Source: JAXLZZ01 sp046350675
GTDB lineage: Bacteria; Patescibacteriota; Saccharimonadia; Saccharimonadales; UBA4665
Direction of reading: 5' to 3'
NCBI GenBank assembly: GCA_046350675.1
Contig: JAXLZZ010000008.1
Coordinates: 5,985-69,984, forward strand
Length of the DNA: 64,000 nt
Below, piece by piece: positions 48,301-54,526 of this stretch. The notes under the pieces are model-generated. The model was not told the DNA's origin and did not search any database. It saw nothing but the letters and a program-made list of their open reading frames with translations. Both the position numbers and the translations under genes were made by a program. How positions within the stretch are numbered: the stretch's first letter is position 1; each line of letters opens with the position of its first letter.

Positions 48301-51116
48301 GTGGTACTGAGGCCGGTGAGTGTACCGAGAGTGGCCACGTAGTTACCAGTGGTTTCAGTGCCGAGAACTACCGAGCCGGTGCTCAGATTACCAGATCCAT
48401 CAGCCCGCACTACGCCGCCACTGTTCAAGCTAGAGAAGGTGATGGTTCCGGTTGCAGAGAGGCCGCCAGCCGCAACAGTCAAGCCGGTACCAACATCCAA
48501 GCTGCCGGCCACATTGGTATTACCATTGACATCCAGTTTGTAACTGGCGCCCGGGCTACTGGTAGCCACCCCGATTGAGGTGCCGTTATCGTAGAGCAAG
48601 GAATTGCCAAGCTGATTAGCACCAGCGTTAGTAAACTTTGGAATGTAAAATTGCGTGCCGCCACTGACCGTCACGCCACCACCCGAACCGACACAGTTGC
48701 CAAGGTTGAGTAGACAGACCGTATCACTGGCTACGCTGGACACCGGAATAGTTATCGTTTGGTTCTGCCCGGCAGGTGCCAGGGCCTGCAAGGTCGTAAA
48801 GTGGCTGTTGCTCGCGTTATAGAAAGTCAGGCTGCCGGCAGTCGTACTGGCCACGCCCAGACTCAAGCCGGCGCTACCCTGTACGCTGGCCCCACCGCTG
48901 GTCACCACATTACCTGAGCCATCCACCGTGAAGCTACCGCCAGCGATGCTCAGCGTACCGCCTTGCATCGCGGCCGTCGTAGAGATAGCGTTACCGGTTG
49001 AGATACTACCGAAGCCCGAAGCGATGCTGCCACTGGTAAGCGCGCCAGTCGTCGTGATATTGCCTTGCACGGCCGTCGGCAAAGTCTGGCTCAGGCTCGG
49101 CACGCTTGAACCGTTGGTGACCAGTACGCTGTTGGCTGCTGACGCGGTCACTTGCAGCGCCGAGGTACCATTGCCGTAAAGGATGCCGTTAAGAGTTAAG
49201 TTGTTAGCGCCGGTACCACCGTTCGCTACGCTCAACTCACTGGTAAAGTAACTGGTGCTATTACGATCAACCACGCCACTCGTCAGATTACCGCTCCCAT
49301 CGCTGTATAGTAGCCCGGCACCATAACTACTGAACTGTACCGCCCCACCGACCGTTAAATCGTTAGCCACACTCAGGGCATCGCCGACCGTCAGCGTGCC
49401 AGCGATCGACGAAGTACCGCTGCCATTCACCGTCAGCGTGCCGCCGTGAATGATATTGCCCAGCTGATCGACACTCAGCTTGCTGCTCCCATTGACTGCT
49501 AAGTTCAGCAGGTTGCCAGTGAAGCCGCTGGCGGCGTTGACGATCAGGTTGCCGCCATACGTCAAGCTGGTACCGGACTCCGTCAGATTCGAATCGGTGA
49601 TATCGCCCGACGCATCGAACTTGGCGATGTGACCGATGGTACCGAAACCAGTGATACCACTACCGGCACCGGCACAGTTACCGGTCGTCAGACAGATGCC
49701 CACCGACGCAACGCCAGGATCCGGCAGGATGTAGGTCGTGTTCTGGCCGAGCACCGCCGATTGAATCGTGCCGACGTAGGCATTGCTGCTGTTCGCAAAA
49801 CTGATTGATCCATTGGATGTGCCTGGTTGGCCCAAGTTAAGCCCACTAAATGTTGGGGTTGATCCAGTAGCAATATCTTGTGGTAATGACAACGTTAGAG
49901 AACCGCTGCTTGCCGAAGCAATGACTTGATTTGCTGTACCAGTAATACTTACAACACCGGTGTTGTTAATCTGATTACCGGTGTTGCTGAGCCCTGCTCC
50001 AAGCGTAAATGCACCGCTATTACCTGCAATTGAACTAACGATACTTGGTGCTCCCTGGACCTGGCTCCAGCCAATGGTGCCGGTAGTAATTTGCCCTGTT
50101 TGATTTACAACAAAAACATTTGTGCTGTTGTTTGCAAGTTGAAGCAAATTGCCGGTTCCTGTTTTATTGATGTTGATTGATGAGGTATTGGTAGGATCAA
50201 CCTGAGCTGAACTCGGACCCAACGCAACCGTACCTCCACCGCCTGAACCCGCTACGCTCACAGTGTAATTCCCATTGCCGTCATTCCCCACGGTTAGGTC
50301 TGCCGAGGTAGATGTAAGCGTGACTACTCCGTTATTCCGGATGGTAGTACCACTGATGCCTATGCCGGTGCCTGCCACAAGTCGAACATCACCCGTTAAG
50401 CCCTGTAGACTATTCACCCGAGGTGTGTTCAAACTGCCATTTATGTTTTGTAACAGATTGGCGGAGATGTTCAACTGACCATTCGTCATGCTAAGGGTAT
50501 TGCCCAACCCGATGATGCCAGCCGCACCACCCAAGCTGGTAACCGTCTGTGGAATAGCAGTCGGTGCCATGCTGATAAACTGCGTACCGTTGAAGTAAAA
50601 CAGCGTGTTCGAAGCTTTGTCGAAGTAAATTTGACCAGCTACCGGTGCGGATGGTGCCGAGCCCGGCGAGAGTACGAAGGTGTTTTTAACGATCAGCTGG
50701 CCATTTACTGAAAGTTTGTCGGCCTGTCCGAGTTTAAGCGTATCATTCGGCTTGACGTCGTTCACCGAAAGTTGCGTGGCAGAATAATTAGTCTTGTTAC
50801 GCTCTGCCGCTGATTTATCATCTGCCGAGGGATTATTGCCGAATAGCATAATCCCAAGAATGCCAACGACAAAAATCACAACTAGCGCTGCAGCAGTGAT
50901 AAGTAAGGCACTTTTGTTGAACTTGAATAGTGAGGGGCCTTTAGGTGCAAGCTCACTCCGAGGTACCTCAAGGGCGGTTGGAGTCGGGATTACAGAGGGT
51001 TCAGAAGATGGCGATACCACAGTAGATGGCGTAGCCTGAACAGACTGTGCTGATTTAGGCAGCTCCAATATAGCGTCATAGTCATCATTTTCTAAGCTCT
51101 TATAGCTAGGACCCAT
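36333..51116 (-). CDS. giant surface fibre protein with S74 chaperone-like domain
   Basis: A 4,927-residue protein. The N-terminus is cytoplasmic (about 1-68); one membrane helix follows (ALLITAAALVVIFVVGILGI, about 70-90), so the rest should be outside. The bulk is Gly/Ser/Thr/Asn-rich repeats such as LNGALSVTTGGASISGGLTA and QGASVSIGTPGTTTGSLYLA, like phage tail fibres. Near residue 4,635, SSQNYKHNINQIDEVNLDRI resembles the S74 intramolecular chaperone/autoprotease of endosialidases, with the Ser-x4-Lys spacing kept. About 200 fibre residues and a tail-fibre-knob-like end (FGKTPKVLLTG, NTTYTFDYFIVE) follow. I infer a trimeric, self-processed adhesion fibre, perhaps for host contact. No SD; its promoter is at 51176-51204. 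It lies between the 23S and tRNA/16S units. Confidence 0.9.
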   Translation of the reverse strand: MGPSYKSLENDDYDAILELPKSAQSVQATPSTVVSPSSEPSVIPTPTALEVPRSELAPKGPSLFKFNKSALLITAAALVVIFVVGILGIMLFGNNPSADDKSAAERNKTNYSATQLSVNDVKPNDTLKLGQADKLSVNGQLIVKNTFVLSPGSAPSAPVAGQIYFDKASNTLFYFNGTQFISMAPTAIPQTVTSLGGAAGIIGLGNTLSMTNGQLNISANLLQNINGSLNTPRVNSLQGLTGDVRLVAGTGIGISGTTIRNNGVVTLTSTSADLTVGNDGNGNYTVSVAGSGGGGTVALGPSSAQVDPTNTSSININKTGTGNLLQLANNSTNVFVVNQTGQITTGTIGWSQVQGAPSIVSSIAGNSGAFTLGAGLSNTGNQINNTGVVSITGTANQVIASASSGSLTLSLPQDIATGSTPTFSGLNLGQPGTSNGSISFANSSNAYVGTIQSAVLGQNTTYILPDPGVASVGICLTTGNCAGAGSGITGFGTIGHIAKFDASGDITDSNLTESGTSLTYGGNLIVNAASGFTGNLLNLAVNGSSKLSVDQLGNIIHGGTLTVNGSGTSSIAGTLTVGDALSVANDLTVGGAVQFSSYGAGLLYSDGSGNLTSGVVDRNSTSYFTSELSVANGGTGANNLTLNGILYGNGTSALQVTASAANSVLVTNGSSVPSLSQTLPTAVQGNITTTGALTSGSIASGFGSISTGNAISTTAAMQGGTLSIAGGSFTVDGSGNVVTSGGASVQGSAGLSLGVASTTAGSLTFYNASNSHFTTLQALAPAGQNQTITIPVSSVASDTVCLLNLGNCVGSGGGVTVSGGTQFYIPKFTNAGANQLGNSLLYDNGTSIGVATSSPGASYKLDVNGNTNVAGSLDVGTGLTVAAGGLSATGTITFSSLNSGGVVRADGSGNLSTGSVVLGTETTGNYVATLGTLTGLSTTGNSGAGSTPTLSVTYGSGAGTAVQGNVTLTCASGTGNLSGGGDVITLGSGGACSDISIINNPTFSGTVTAQGGGGLVLGVGSTVNGAIVFNNDTNANTVTLQSGVANSSFNLTLPTDLGANGDCLITDASGNLSFDSCTGGAGGGVTSLDGQTGVLTLANSSGSAGTITIDDASTSQKGIAQFNSTNFSVSSGTVNTIQGISTAATPTFAGLTLNGALSVTTGGASISGGLTAAGTITFSGLNSAGVVHTNGSGVLSTGAVALGSETTGNYVATLGTLTGLSTTGNSGAGSTPTLSVTYGSGAGTAAQGNTSLSFTGSGNLTGTVSGTAGGGFSSNTLDIVSSPVFTGTLAVQGASVSIGTPGTTTGSLYLANSSSSRQVILQGLNPSGTGNATIQFPTIAGGSTDTVCLYTLGNCAGASGAAGGDLTGTYPNPTIAKLQGTTLTISSISSGDVLQYNGSAIVNGKITNSNLASGTFSNITGTGALSAGSIASGFGNINIGSNTFTGNGSGITNLNGSNISSGTVGDTYLSSNVTLQGNTFNGANQLVQLDGSGYLPALNASALTNLNGTAITTGTVANARLVGSGALTVTAGTGLTGGGSVALGSSTTLNVSYGSTSGTAAQGNTSLSFTGSGNLTGTVSGTAGGGFSSNTLDIVSSPVFTGTLAVQGASVSIGTPGTTTGSLYLANSSSSRQVILQGLNPSGTGNATIQFPTIAGGSTDTVCLYTLGNCAGASGAAGGDLTGTYPNPTIAKLQGTTLTISSISSGDVLQYNGSAIVNGKITNSNLASGTFSNITGTGALSAGSIASGFGTISTGNNITTTATVQGGTVNATTALQLGGADINTAGTLTNVAYLNQANNFSAANTFSAAGTALSVTNDVSIGGTITSGNINGQTISSAANFTGTLAVASTVTGGTYNGQTISSSANFTGTLAVQGASVSIGTPGTTAGSLYLANASSSRQVILQGLNPSGTGNATIRIPSIAGGSTDDVCLVTLGNCAGSGGGITGSGTSGQIAKFTGSGTIADSSLSESGSVVTASGSVVVQGSGSLTLGTASTNTGSIAFKNATNGNTVTLQSGVSGSTFTLTLPTTAGANGDCLQSNGSGVLSFAACTGGAGGGVTSLDGQTGVLTLANSSGSAGTITIDDASTSQKGIAQFNSTNFSVSSGTVNTIQGISTAATPTFAGLTLNGALSVTTGGASISGGLTAAGTITFSGLNSAGVVHTNGSGVLSTGAVALGSETTGNYVATLGTLTGLSTTGNSGAGSTPTLSVTYGSGAGTAAQGNTSLSFTGSGNLTGTVSGTAGGGFSSNTLDIVSSPVFTGTLAVQGASVSIGTPGTTTGSLYLANSSSSRQVILQGLNPSGTGNATIQFPTIAGGSTDTVCLYTLGNCAGASGAAGGDLTGTYPNPTIAKLQGTTLTISSISSGDVLQYNGSAIVNGKITNSNLASGTFSNITGTGALSAGSIASGFGTISTGNNITTTATVQGGTVNATTALQLGGADINTAGTLTNVAYLNQANNFSAANTFSAAGTALSVTNDVSIGGTITSGNINGQTISSAANFTGTLAVASTVTGGTYNGQTISSSANFTGTLAVQGASVSIGTPGTTAGSLYLANASSSRQVILQGLNPSGTGNATIRIPSIAGGSTDDVCLVTLGNCAGSGGGITGSGTSGQIAKFTGSGTIADSSLSESGSVVTASGSVVVQGSGSLTLGTASTNTGSIAFKNATNGNTVTLQSGVSGSTFTLTLPTTAGANGDCLQSNGSGVLSFAACTGGAGGGVTSLDGQTGVLTLANSSGSAGTITIDDASTSQKGIAQFNSTNFSVSSGTVNTIQGISTAATPTFAGLTLNGALSVTTGGASISGGLTAAGTITFSGLNSAGVVHTNGSGVLSTGAIVNADLQAGTFSNITGTGALSAGSIASGFGNINIGSNTFTGNGSGITNLNGSNISSGTVGDTYLSSNVTLQGNTFNGANQLVQLDGSGYLPALNASALTNLNGTAITTGTVANARLVGSGALTVTAGTGLTGGGSVALGSSTTLNVSYGSTSGTAAQGNTSLSFTGSGNLTGTVSGTAGGGFSSNTLDIVSSPVFTGTLAVQGASVSIGTPGTTAGSLYLANSSSSRQVIIQGLNPSGTGNATIRIPTIAGGSTDDVCLVTLGNCAGSGGGITGSGTTGTIAKFTGAGTIGDSLLSESGSVITATGTFNATGAIQLGGANINTAGTLNNVAYLNQANNFSAANTFSAAGTALSVTNNAAIGGYLSVGGYSGGSKFGVQGGPIELTGDSSVVWNAASMYFSDTASGTGRQFVVGSRAGTFSISDETAGAQRLTIDSNGRLSVLATGSSGGLLIGTDTNLYRSAADTLKTDDALVVAGATTLQSTLAVTSTTSLGNTLTVTGPATTSTTVGQKDARILLTNNSFTVNGGGEVVLGAVADTNIGRYASIGTDIQANSAGGGAGNVYIATKSLTSDTSLTRRLVVASTGEVGIGSSVTSGGATLQVSGTAAISSTLAVTGATTLTGQLNANGGIVTNNANINAGSGTITSGLINGQTISSSANFTGTVAVQGAGGLTLGVGASVTGSLNLANSTSSRLVVLQGLNPTGTGNATIQLPSIAGGSSDTVCLLTLANCAGTGGGVLGSGTPGKLAKFTASNTVADSGLSESGTTLTYAGNTVINAANGFTGNLINLQVNGSSKYSVNEAGDSVQAGVLTVNGIGSSTIAGTLTVASGATVTSGGLTVSAGGATITGASTIAGGTVQLNNNSNNNTNINTGTSTGTVSIGNSAAGAISLVSASAITVTAGAASTISTTIGNLTLQGGSNTVSLGTSLNLTANGALAVASGGSSQLTLTSASGTVGTGSAVDISNNGGKTTLQLSSTGSNTGITIGGDTNLYRSAADTLTTDDALMIGGAAGGNSATKFQIQNSGGNALFTADTTSNNKLIANGDLVANAVATGTTGTTSGTGGTNVTTITLSAAGAFANGDIIFVDNTGGSGQDYYTRITAGGGTTTLTISPAVSYGTTAGFTGNATITKYTAQNIGAVTSANDYATQSNRFFQGYFLGGVVVGAGSTTLSDGSLSSTGYLSIQSGGSAALTLTSASGTVSTGSALTVSNAGGKTTLQLSSTGSNTGITIGGDTNLYRSAADTLKTDDSLSVVGSITGQAGITVSGSSNTLSLTSTAISGVNTMTSNNLTVSPASAPGSLTDFVSFTSNTTVGNTNVNANSRLFGIYGNTQNTVAGATLGSGYGVRGIITNSNTGSISNAYGVNGVIQNSSTGTISTAYGLYAQAAINSGGGTITNNYGIYVDPQTAGSSDVGIYIGAADTYSLQLGGTGGTASTGITFGTDTNLYRSTSNTLKTDDALVVAGATTLQSTLAVTSTTSLGNTLTVTGPATTSTTVGQKDARILLTNNSFTVNGGGEVVLGAVADTNIGRYASIGTDIQANSAGGGAGNVYIATKSLTSDTSLTRRLVVASTGEVGIGSSVTSGGATLQVSGTAAISSTLAVTGAVTGSSTISSTGAINTGSYLQSASQNIAYGGGTYNELYTKSGWIQFLANNTGGTHVAYLGSGGLRTAGYIYPGRTDLGGGDQTSWYLGSHNSYGLYSNTGLFLGGSFWLSGQSGAYLYNDGTYIKSSTYLRAGSGIFSDNWIIAAGYVTAVGSLNSGADTNVGQNLIVTGIIQTSLVAGGAGNPVCRNGSNILSNCSSSQNYKHNINQIDEVNLDRILGEISATPIFNYEWNDGAAGVRTGVISEYLPANLTPTNDSNGNPQPDWFSVYGYLWGGEKAIVNKLNGYNTSFSTAQLNSTNISNSGTASFSGGLNASGTSTLQSLNVTSNAAIDGDLSVAGSATTGSLTVTNSASIAALTVTGDADIEGTLTVTTLKVADIEVSGHIITKGGAPVGNILTAAGSGAAVNIDGNDTSGTITITTGATGVSAGDLTKVDFSKVFGKTPKVLLTGQDDNSVNSRIYPKGKTVNDFMLSTGQTLAPNTTYTFDYFIVE
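37821..38261 (-). repeat. 441-bp internal repeat of the giant gene, copy 1
   Basis: Reads the same as 40788-41228 (offset 2,967 bp), including GGCTAGGGTTGATGAAATAG at the start and ATCATCGGTCTT at the end. Confidence 0.8.
40788..41228 (-). repeat. 441-bp internal repeat of the giant gene, copy 2
   Basis: Second copy of 37821-38261. The offset is a multiple of three, so recombination between the copies would keep the frame. Confidence 0.8.
42628..44470 (-). repeat. 1.84-kb internal repeat of the giant gene, copy 1
   Basis: Appears identical to 44602-46444 (offset 1,974 bp = 658 codons). Its last part (43911-44470) is also found at 46830-47389. Confidence 0.8.
44602..46444 (-). repeat. 1.84-kb internal repeat of the giant gene, copy 2
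   Basis: Second copy of 42628-44470. Part of it (from 45885) recurs again 945 bp further on, and 47521-47880 repeats the 44602-44960 segment. All offsets are multiples of three. Confidence 0.8.
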
Positions 51117-51175
51117 CGTTATTTTTCGCTCTTTTATGTTATTTTTTGGATTTTGATGTTCTTATCCGTAATTTT

Positions 51176-51204
51176 ATTTTACCACCCCCGTTTGGCACAT
51201 ACAA
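51176..51204 (-). promoter_or_regulatory. promoter of the giant fibre gene
   Basis: Minus strand TTGTAT, 17 bp, TAAAAT; leader about 53 nt, A-rich, without SD. Confidence 0.5.
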
Positions 51205-51264
51205 GAAAATTGAATAAAAAAGTAGTGCAATTTTGCATATTTTTTCACCCCTGTTGCTAAGGTG

Positions 51265-52086
51265 TTATCGCAGCAGGAAGAAAATTATTGCACCGGCCAA
51301 AACGGCGGTAATAACTGCCATGAGCACCACCGAGCTAAGCGAACGAAAGATTGCATTTTTGGCAAGTGGATTGCGTCCGATAGAGATAATACTACCGTAA
51401 ATTGCCCCGTAAATCAGGGTAATTAACACCGTAATAGCAATGACCGCTACGACGATACTGATGACGATTCTGGCCGGTGATATCACCTTGCCAGTCAATG
51501 ACTTTGCGAACCGTTGCAATCCTGTAAGTTCCTCGCCGTTACCGGCTGATGTATCCGAGCCTACCCCTATCGTAATTCGCACCATGCCCACGTCAATAGA
51601 GCTGGTTTTGCCAGACTTGTCAGTCACCTGTTTGCGCACTACACCATCGGTAGAGGAGTTCAGCTCTGTCAGAGCCAAGCCAATGACGTTCGCACCAGGG
51701 GTAGATTTCATGCCAATCCCGTCAAACGGCGAGACACTAATCAAATCTCCGACCTTTATGGGTCCGTTGAGCGTACTTGCCAACACCGTAGCAGATCCAG
51801 TTGTAGCAACCTGTACTTTCCCACCTTGAGAATCAACTGCCAACAGCGAGTCCTCACTCTTCACGGCCACGCCAAAAAGCTGCGAGCCATTGGCAGTATT
51901 TGCTAGTTGCACATAGCCAGATTTACTGGGGTCAAGACTTACAAGACTGCTATCTGGGATATCTTGGCTGGTTTTGTATGCTTTTGATATTTCAGCTGCA
52001 ATCGCGCCGGCTACAGATACGCCTGCGACTAACAGGAATACGCTCACCACTGTAAGTACATGCCGATAGCGGCGCAACACCTTCAT
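51265..52086 (-). CDS. membrane protein, possible partner of the giant fibre
   Basis: A 273-residue protein. A basic N-terminus and hydrophobic segment (VLTVVSVFLLVAGVSVAGAI, about 10-29) look like a signal peptide or anchor. The outer domain has VATTGSATVLASTLNGPIKV, GDLISVSPFDGIGMKSTPGA and VIGLALTELN, a pattern seen beside fibre or peptidase domains in phage-tail-like proteins. Two or three membrane helices follow (about 200-230 and 248-272). It ends 148 nt before the fibre gene on the same strand. TATAAT (52097-52102) lies 10 bp before the ATG. Role in fibre export or anchoring is inference from position. Confidence 0.75.
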   Translation of the reverse strand: MKVLRRYRHVLTVVSVFLLVAGVSVAGAIAAEISKAYKTSQDIPDSSLVSLDPSKSGYVQLANTANGSQLFGVAVKSEDSLLAVDSQGGKVQVATTGSATVLASTLNGPIKVGDLISVSPFDGIGMKSTPGANVIGLALTELNSSTDGVVRKQVTDKSGKTSSIDVGMVRITIGVGSDTSAGNGEELTGLQRFAKSLTGKVISPARIVISIVVAVIAITVLITLIYGAIYGSIISIGRNPLAKNAIFRSLSSVVLMAVITAVLAGAIIFFLLR

Positions 52087-52257
52087 ACTGGTTACGATTA
52101 TACCACCTTGCCTCTCTGTAAACTACGCGAACCGAACCTATACTGCCATTACAAAACCCTAAATTTTGTATTCATGTACGAAATGCAACAAAATAACAGA
52201 TACAAATGGCAACCAAAATTGCAATTTTAACAACAATACAATCAATAAATTATTGAT

Positions 52258-52281
52258 CAAAAATAGGGCTCTCAAGCCCTT
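52258..52281 (-). terminator. intrinsic terminator after the 52303 gene
   Basis: Minus strand arms AGGGCTT and GAGCCCT followed by ATTTTT. Confidence 0.65.
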
Positions 52282-52302
52282 CGGGTCACATAGGCGCAAG
52301 GC

Positions 52303-53259
52303 CTAAGCTGCTGTCTTTAGCTTCTCACTCGCTTCTTGCTGCACGGCACCACCTTGAATGAGGGTAAATTCTGGGGGGGCCATATCAACTACTTCGATCT
52401 TGTCCGAAGGCTGTGCTCTTACTTCTAGCATACGTTGCGCCTGAAGCCGTACAGACTCTTTGTACTCCTTGGACATATTGGCTCCGGGCATTATGTGCCC
52501 GCTAGCCACTTCTTCAAGTGCAAATCGCACAAGAGTAGCCTCATAGCCGCGAAGGTCAAAGACGGTCTTGCCTTCTTGAAGATTGCGATTCATCTGCGCA
52601 AAATCAGTTTGCAAAGTTCGACCCTCTTGAGCCTCAATACTCTTAAGCATCTCTACTGCTCTCTCGGCAGCTATGGTTTCTTCAGCATTATATAGGCGCA
52701 TATATTGGTTGTTGGGAATTTCCTGACCAGTTGCCCTGTCTATCCACTTTGGATCCGGTTGAGCAGGTGCCCATTTTTCACCATGAACAACTGCTTCGAT
52801 GCGAAGCTTTGAGGCAAGGCGACGCTCACCTTCTGCTTCAGAATCTCTATTCAGTTTCTCTAGAATTGATGCGACTCGATAAGGCAGCTCTGCCTTCTCT
52901 TTGAGTGGGCTATTGACCTCGTTCAACATACGTATTGCCGGGATTTGCGGCGCATTGCGATCTGTCGATCTCGCAACTGCATGCAAAGCCTCGAGGGCTG
53001 CCTTACCTGGCGTTCCCTCGAATACTGGAGTATCTTCATTCTGTAACTGCTCTTGAATCTCATGTATGCCACTACCATGCTCATCTGGGTGCTCCATAAC
53101 CTCCATCAAAGCGGGCGTATCAGGAGTGACCACTTCGGGATGCTGCTGTACCCAGCCAAGCACTCTTCCCATTTCAAGTTTTGCTTCACGATCTCCCAAC
53201 TCAACTGCCAGCATTGGCTCTGGGACATTTTCTGATTGTAGTTCAACCGTGAGGTTCAT
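52303..53259 (-). CDS. hypothetical protein
   Basis: A 318-residue soluble, mostly helical, acidic protein; not recognised. I take the ATG at 53259 (MNLTVELQSENVPEPML), which follows ACAGGAAACTC; an open extension to 53331 has no SD. Segments such as VASILEKLNRDSEAEGERRL and YNAEETIAAERAVEMLKSIE suggest repeated helical pairs. No membrane segment or signal. A terminator lies 20 nt after the stop. Confidence 0.75.
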   Translation of the reverse strand: MNLTVELQSENVPEPMLAVELGDREAKLEMGRVLGWVQQHPEVVTPDTPALMEVMEHPDEHGSGIHEIQEQLQNEDTPVFEGTPGKAALEALHAVARSTDRNAPQIPAIRMLNEVNSPLKEKAELPYRVASILEKLNRDSEAEGERRLASKLRIEAVVHGEKWAPAQPDPKWIDRATGQEIPNNQYMRLYNAEETIAAERAVEMLKSIEAQEGRTLQTDFAQMNRNLQEGKTVFDLRGYEATLVRFALEEVASGHIMPGANMSKEYKESVRLQAQRMLEVRAQPSDKIEVVDMAPPEFTLIQGGAVQQEASEKLKTAA

Positions 53260-53468
53260 GAGTTTCCTGTTTAGGTGTTTGTTTTGTAAAGATCTACCTT
53301 CCACTATAACGCTACTGCTATATGGAATCAACAGCTAAGTGAAACTTTTTACAGAACTTTTTACCTTTTTGCTATTTGTTAAGATTTTTGATGTTTTTAT
53401 TCTTGAACATCATTTGCATATTACCATAAGCATCTTAAAATGTCAATGTGATAAAGCCCACAGGAACA

Positions 53469-54080
53469 CTACTGAGGTTTGTTGAACGATAGCACAGATG
53501 AGTTCGTGCTGTCGGTGTATTGAGTGTGCAAAGTTACAAGATTCCGCTTGGCGCGTGTGCGAGCAATATCGCCCGCAAATGCCCGGCCCCCTGCATATAT
53601 AACCAAGCCACCGATTGCACCAACTGCAAACGGATTAGCGCCTTGCTGCTCAACATTCTCGCTGTAGTTTGCTGCAAAAGCACTCAAGCCAAGTGTACAG
53701 GCAATAGTAGCAGCCCATCGCATTGGGCGAGACAGTTTAAGTTGTGTCTTGCGTATTGTACTGGCGAAATCAGCTCGAGCAGTATATTCCGGCATTTGAG
53801 CAGCATTTGCCTGGGCTTCTTTAAGGCTCTCACGGAGGGTATTCCTGCGCTCTATAGAGGTTACCTGTTCTTGGGCTTGTTCATACCGACGCTCTCGTCG
53901 CTTGATCTCCTGAGGTGAAAAACAATAGCCATTACGAACTGCAGCCTGCACAGCATCTTCACGAGCTGCATCTAGTACTTGTGGATCGTGAGCCGCAATG
54001 ACAGCTAAGGGCAAATGCTTCTCATCTGCTACATCTGTTTCAAGGATTAGTTGCTGCAACGATAGTTGCTCTGTATGCAT
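53469..54080 (-). CDS. membrane-associated hypothetical protein
   Basis: A 203-residue protein. The first 115 residues are charged and helical, with a coiled-coil-like stretch (IKRRERRYEQAQEQVTSIER). Two hydrophobic segments follow (WAATIACTLGLSAFAANYS and PFAVGAIGGLVIYAGGRAFA), and the end is polar. Not recognised. It lies directly downstream of the tRNA unit, behind that unit's terminator. Confidence 0.72.
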   Translation of the reverse strand: MHTEQLSLQQLILETDVADEKHLPLAVIAAHDPQVLDAAREDAVQAAVRNGYCFSPQEIKRRERRYEQAQEQVTSIERRNTLRESLKEAQANAAQMPEYTARADFASTIRKTQLKLSRPMRWAATIACTLGLSAFAANYSENVEQQGANPFAVGAIGGLVIYAGGRAFAGDIARTRAKRNLVTLHTQYTDSTNSSVLSFNKPQ

Positions 54081-54127
54081 GAACTTATTATTGCAGTGCC
54101 AGGATGGTATGCAAGCATGAGCAAAAT

Positions 54128-54153
54128 AAAAAACATCTCGCGGTGAGATGTTT
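54128..54153 (-). terminator. terminator of the tRNA unit
   Basis: Minus strand arms AACATCTC and GAGATGTT, then TTTTATTTT. It lies 7 nt after the tRNA-Ile gene. Confidence 0.85.
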
Positions 54154-54159
54154 ATATTT

Positions 54160-54236
54160 TGGTGGGCGATGAGGGATTCGAACCTCCGACCTCGTCATTA
54201 TCAGTGACGCGCTCTAACCAACTGAGCTAATCGCCC
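54160..54236 (-). tRNA. tRNA-Ile (anticodon GAT)
   Basis: 77 nt with encoded CCA. Acceptor arms GGGCGAT and ATCGCCC pair fully, the anticodon loop is CTGATAA, and the T-loop is GGTTCGAATCC. This is one of the two tRNAs that normally sit between 16S and 23S. Confidence 0.97.
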
Positions 54237-54392
54237 TGGCTTTTGTTTTACAAAAGCAATTATCAGATAGCAATTTTCATTTTTCAAGTATGGCCAGCTG
54301 GTGCTGATACTATTATTTCAAAAGCCAGCGGCTTTTGTCCTACATTGGTAAATGAGAATTGTAAATTGTTAATTGCTTTACGTAGTAAAGCT
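54237..54392 (-). repeat. tRNA spacer forming one long imperfect hairpin
   Basis: The outer halves (ACAAAAGCAATTATC... and ...TTGTTAATTGCTTTACG) are imperfect reverse complements, and an inner GCCAGCTGG/AAAGCCAGCGG pairing follows. The words match the AT-rich blocks in the 23S gene and its spacers. Confidence 0.55.
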
Positions 54393-54469
54393 TGGTGGAG
54401 ACACGGGGACTCGAACCCCGGACCCCCTGCTTGCAAAGCAGGTGCTCTAGCCAACTGAGCTATGTCCCC
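54393..54469 (-). tRNA. tRNA-Ala (anticodon TGC)
   Basis: 77 nt with encoded CCA. Acceptor GGGGACA pairs with TGTCTCC, including the G3-U70 pair that marks tRNA-Ala. The anticodon loop is TTTGCAA. It precedes tRNA-Ile in the transcript. Confidence 0.97.
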
Positions 54470-54489
54470 ATTTTTTAAACTACCGAAGT

Positions 54490-54518
54490 ATTTTACCTGA
54501 ATTACCTCTATTAAACAA
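54490..54518 (-). promoter_or_regulatory. promoter of the tRNA-Ala/tRNA-Ile unit
   Basis: Minus strand TTGTTT, 17 bp, TAAAAT, about 20 bp before the tRNA-Ala 5' end. It shows the tRNAs do not depend on the 16S promoter. Confidence 0.6.
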
Positions 54519-54526
54519 GAGCTACC

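Noticed and set aside
37765..49179. Many Val/Pro/Leu-rich plus-strand frames repeated several times
   Set aside because: Same effect opposite the 4,927-residue gene; they recur because that gene has long repeats.
36333..51116. Prophage remnant, suggested by the S74/tail-fibre features
   Set aside because: The protein has a cellular membrane anchor, and there are no capsid, terminase, portal, integrase or lysis genes nearby.
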